64,000 nt of DNA, taken from positions 1,488,001 through 1,552,000 of the forward strand of contig JAPVLO010000044.1 of assembly GCA_027257055.1 (NCBI GenBank), written 5' to 3'. The DNA comes from Cephalopachus bancanus (taxonomy: Eukaryota; Chordata; Mammalia; Primates; Tarsiidae). Positions 60,468-64,000 of this stretch are shown one piece after another; position 1 is the stretch's first letter, and every line of letters starts with the position of its first letter. The position numbers and the translations under genes were made by a program. A model generated the notes under the pieces. That model saw nothing but the letters and a program-made list of their open reading frames with translations, did not search any database and had not been told where the DNA came from.

Positions 60468-60989
60468 CATTTAGGAGGAAACATTATTCCACATTGACAT
60501 GCCTTAGCTAACTTTCTTGATGTATCTACACTAATTTGAAATATCATCCCTAGCAATCTCCAGGTGATACATTTAAAAATTTTTCATCAATATTTTATTT
60601 ATTTATTCAAGTAAATATATTAAGTATCCAAATAGTCACCAGGGATTTGGTTAAAGAGACTATACAAGTATTTTTTTAATGTATTAAGATTGCCCCTGGC
60701 TATCAATTTGAGTCCTGACCAGTAGGCCCAGCTAATTAGGTTGACTATTCCAGATAAATGGAAGTCCCTGCAGAGAGAGATAATTCAAGCCATTCCCTAT
60801 TTTATAATGAACATTGTAAAAAGTGATTTCTTCATTATGAGAGGACGGGGCTGCTCAAAGTGGGTGGAGATCTGCAGAAAGAGTTCTCCTCAGGTTTTCA
60901 ACGGCATATCCTCAACATTTAAGAGTTGAACCAAGTAGGCCAACTCTTCAAAGTCAATAGTTTTTCAACCTCAGATCAAAAGTGACATT

Positions 60990-61556
60990 TTAAAAGAGGA
61001 ACAAAAGAAAAAAAGGAGGAGAAATTGCTACAACTGAGAGATTCCACAGTCTCGTCTGCTTATGTAGAAATGAGTTCTGTGTGTAATCTCGTGCTTGTAT
61101 ATAACTCTGACCTGAGCTCTCTGCCAGGAAATATCTGTGGTCACCTTTAAACAGGATATGGCCCATCTTGCCTGTGGTTTTGCTGACTCTGAACAGCACA
61201 TGCTGCATTTTTGTCCCATAGTGGAGACAGTAAAGTGCACCTTTATTTGCTGAATGCAAATTGACTTTGGATGCCTGCTTACACTCTAAGCTGACAACCT
61301 TCTGATATGTGATAATCTCAGAATTTTTCACAGAACAGGCTGCTCTGAGTTTCTCTGCTTCTTCTAGAACTTCATGTATTTTGCTGCAGGCAACAACTCT
61401 GTACCCTAGCCTTGTATACCCCTCTGTGGACATGATGGAGTATAGTGAGCGCCCCCAAGCAACCAGGTACATCCCAAGAAGCCCCTGTCCAAATTTCCAA
61501 AGTTTTAAGTTACTTCTCTGCATCACTGGATAAATCCATCGGGTTAGAATAATCAA
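60990..61556 (-). other. 188-codon open frame, unidentified
   Basis: The longest open frame in the window. The predicted protein has a basic and hydrophobic start (MIILTRWIYPVMQRSN), a plausible amphipathic stretch (KIHEVLEEAEKLRA) and a hydrophobic C terminus (PPFFLLFLF). I recognise no domain. It has no visible introns, no upstream promoter features and no clear poly-A signal, and a purine-rich run on the plus strand supplies the last codons. It could be chance, an unrecognised repeat-derived frame, or a single-exon gene or processed copy of one. I lean to non-coding. Confidence 0.2.
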
Positions 61557-61599
61557 TGTCTCATCCTGAGAGCAACATCACCATCTTTCTTTCTTCTTT

Positions 61600-61695
61600 T
61601 AATTTTTATTTAATTTTATTTTATTATTAAAAAGATGTGGGGTACAGTTCAGGGTTAGGTATACAAACGTTGCGTATGCAGGTACCCACCATCTT
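61600..61695 (-). mobile_element. possible L1 3' fragment
   Basis: AAAAAGATGTGGGGTACAGT and GGTATACAAACGTTGCG resemble a reverse L1-like tail. Weak. Confidence 0.35.
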
Positions 61696-62043
61696 TCTAC
61701 TGTTCATTTAAAATAAGTCTTTCTTTATTTCCACCCCTAAGTTGCTTGCAGTTAATGCCTTGTTAAGCATAGAGGCAGGGAAGCTAGTTGCCCAATGGTC
61801 ATCTTCTGCCACAATAGAAAAATATGCTGAATCTGAGCACCAACTGCCTTTATTTAAGTTATAACCATGTCTTATCCTCACTGTCTACTGAATGAGTCCT
61901 GATTCCCTTGCTTAAATGTGAAGAATCTCTATCATTGGTCTTAAACTACCTAATCTATGCTATATGTCTAGTGATCACTTACATTAAACCCACACTTCTC
62001 TCTCTGCTTTTCTTAATATCCTCAACTTTTCATAACTGTTCCC

Positions 62044-62101
62044 GCCTCCATTCTTTTGTTCACACTGTTTCCTGCCTCCATTCTTTTGTTCACACTGTTT
62101 C
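62044..62101. repeat. 30-bp-period tandem duplication
   Basis: A 28-base unit beginning GCCTCCATTCTTTTGTTCAC repeats exactly at 62044-62071 and 62074-62101. It falls in a 157-codon frame that runs into a MIR and is not a gene. Confidence 0.95.
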
Positions 62102-62134
62102 TGAGCCTTGCCTTCAAAATGACTTTATTTTCAT

Positions 62135-62290
62135 ATCCACTGACAATGATGGTGCATTGCATGCTGGATATGTGCCAAGTACTGTTCTGGTCACTGTGCA
62201 TATGGTATGCTACCTTACCTTTATAATCCTTAAGGAAGATAAGTATTTCCATCCCTCCTATACCAAAGAAGAAATAGAGGCTCAGAATAG
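62135..62290 (-). mobile_element. MIR
   Basis: TATGTGCCAAGTACTGTTCT, CTTTATAATCCTTAAGGAAG and AATAGAGGCTCAGAATAG are reverse MIR in order. Confidence 0.85.
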
Positions 62291-63535
62291 AGCGGATACT
62301 GAGGTATCTTCCCAAATACTGCCCCCTTTTCAGCATCAAGGCACTCATTCTCCTTCTGCTGAGAGTGCTGACTGCCAATAGCTTACACTTTCATCCCTTC
62401 CAGGAATTGGAAGGGAACTGCTTTCCTCTCCTGGGCTTAGCCAGAATCCTCTGAAATATTGGTGTTGGGATATAAAGGTTTGGCCCCCTTGCCTAATTCA
62501 GAACATTTCTGAAGTACCATCTCAGTATCATGGCTTCCCATGGATCAGCTAAGGTCTCTGGTATAACTTCATCAGGACTCAACTTCTTCTACCCAGTCCT
62601 GCTCACTCACCTTTCAGAGACTTTGTTCCCAAGATCACCCCTGATAAAGCTTCCACAAACAACCCTTAGAGTCCCAGAGTCATTTCCTAGGGAAACCAAT
62701 TTGAGATGTAAATTTACTTTATTTGCACAAAATGGAAAACAAGTCAGTGGTGGATCTGGGATTTGAACACATCTCTAGCTATTTCCAAGGTTACCCTTTT
62801 CTCTTTGCTGGTCTTTATCCCATCCAAAGCCCACTCAACTTTTTATTCTTAGACAGATGAGTTTTGATTGTTGCATATTTTTCTAAAAACAAGTGATCAT
62901 CATTTTAGAAATTTGCAGATTTTACCAAAAAAATACAGAATTCCAACTTCCTTTGGAAAATCAGCATAGTTGGTTATATTGAGCCAACAGTGTCATAGAA
63001 GCACGCTGGCTGCTGGGGGATAGTGGTGGGTGTTTTAGACACTATGCAATTTGCTGCTGTCTGCACCCTCCCCAGGCCATCCCTGACACAGAGCCTGGGG
63101 ACAATTGCCATTGATCATGTTACTAGTCCGTTGTTTTCATTTAATGAATAGTTCTCTATGTCACTAACAACAACAACAAAAAAATAGAAACATAAAAGAT
63201 AAGCTGAGAAGAATAAATATTTCAAGAAAAAAAATGAGGGGAAGCTTTTGGGGAGGGGTGGATAATCTTGAGTCTACCTCTTCAGTGTGCAGCAGAATGG
63301 ATTAGTTACAAGAATACTGCATACAGTAGCCACTCTCCTATTTACCATGATCTTCCTGGCACCTGTGGAAATTAAAATTTGGGATCTTTGGTCTATGAAC
63401 AAGATCAAGGAATGATATTATTATTCAGGTGTTGTTTGTGGTCTAATAGAAATAGCCTCAAGATTCACAGTGAAGAAAAGAGAGGGATTTGAGCCTGTTT
63501 TTACCATAATATATCTCTAAGAACAAATTCTAAAA
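62291..63535. other. unclassified DNA
   Basis: A MIR-like trace (GGTGGATCTGGGATTTGAAC) lies at about 62745-62770. No gene. Confidence 0.4.
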
Positions 63536-63539
63536 CCTG

Positions 63540-63625
63540 CTCGATTGTAGACCCTTTTGTAAAATGAGTACTGCATTAGATAATCTCAAAGGTTCTGTCC
63601 AGGTATAAAATGCTATGATCCATGA
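63540..63625 (+). mobile_element. MIR-related fragment
   Basis: TTTTGTAAAATGAGTACTGC and GATAATCTCAAAGGTTCTGT fit a MIR-type 3' half. Confidence 0.5.
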
Positions 63626-64000
63626 TTTGTATGCTTATTGCTCCATATGATTAGGTTTGCCTGAATAATAAACATATGAGGACACAGATTATACCAGATA
63701 TATTGCTTAAATGGAGTTCAAAGCTAGAATGTTGTTCGCAACCAGGAAAAGCTAATACAGACCACAGATGTCTGTATAACAAGGAGACCAACAAACAAAC
63801 AGATCAGTACTAGAAATAGTTGTAGCTGCATACGGCCTGAAAGAAAAGTAACCACAGTTCACAAATGGAAACTGTCGTAACAGTTCTGGGGGAAAAAAGT
63901 CAAAATGAGTTTCCCCCAGCAGTAGTTTCTCATGAACAGAAGAGCCCTTTGGACATCGTCTGGAGGGAATTGAAACTCACTACTCTTTAAAATCGATTCA
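63626..64000. other. no recognisable feature
   Basis: Nothing supported to the window end. Confidence 0.4.

Noticed and set aside
61908..62381. 157-codon plus-strand frame as a gene
   Set aside because: It contains the tandem duplication and a reverse MIR; the overlapping minus-strand frame is equally open.

Overview
This is AT-rich, repeat-dense nuclear DNA from a primate. It contains AluJ elements, many 7SL-derived dimeric Alus, MIR, L2, old L1, MaLR-type LTRs, MER5A and a hAT-Charlie transposon. I find no convincing host protein-coding gene, tRNA, rRNA or other RNA gene, no CpG island and no CRISPR array. Nearly all the short open frames come from Alus, MIRs or simple repeats. The window reads as a gene-poor intergenic or deep intronic stretch. 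The organism is probably not human or another anthropoid: there is no AluS or AluY, and the most numerous Alus belong to a family with its own diagnostic changes (CAGCAGGTC in the right arm, an ACTCCAACTCAAA end, a one-base deletion in the A box, and a GC stem-loop in the right arm). A tarsier is my best guess. That is an inference from Alu sequence remembered only in outline, not a database match. Layout: 1-5 kb holds one Alu, a MER5A-like piece and a clean solo LTR with a perfect 5-bp target duplication. 5.5-9.6 kb holds two independent segmental duplications, a hexanucleotide array and two stretches that look like conserved regulatory DNA. 10-23 kb holds L1, MIR, L2 and LTR pieces, three Alus and a striking 46-bp-arm inverted repeat at 19.9 kb. 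23.7-26.3 kb is a near-complete but dead Charlie transposon (MER1-type ends) with a ZBED-like transposase in four reading frames. 31.5-33.2 kb holds three lineage-type Alus. 34.7-35.5 kb is candidate regulatory DNA. 35.7-43.7 kb is a dense mosaic of L2, LTRs, L1, a Tigger-like element, nested AluJ and a duplicated ETS motif. 45.5-46.9 kb is candidate regulatory DNA. At 48 kb a 90-bp insertion of unknown source is flanked by a perfect 17-bp duplication. 54.9-57 kb is an old L1 hit by three Alus of different ages. 59-64 kb holds MIRs, small duplications, a CA repeat and one 188-codon open frame I cannot identify. The main value of the window is as a record of insertion history: Alu copies at several stages of one lineage's family, LTRs and retroinsertions with legible target duplications, and nested elements that can be ordered in time. 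The low-repeat AT-rich islands with recurring TAATTAGG motifs are the best candidates for host function.
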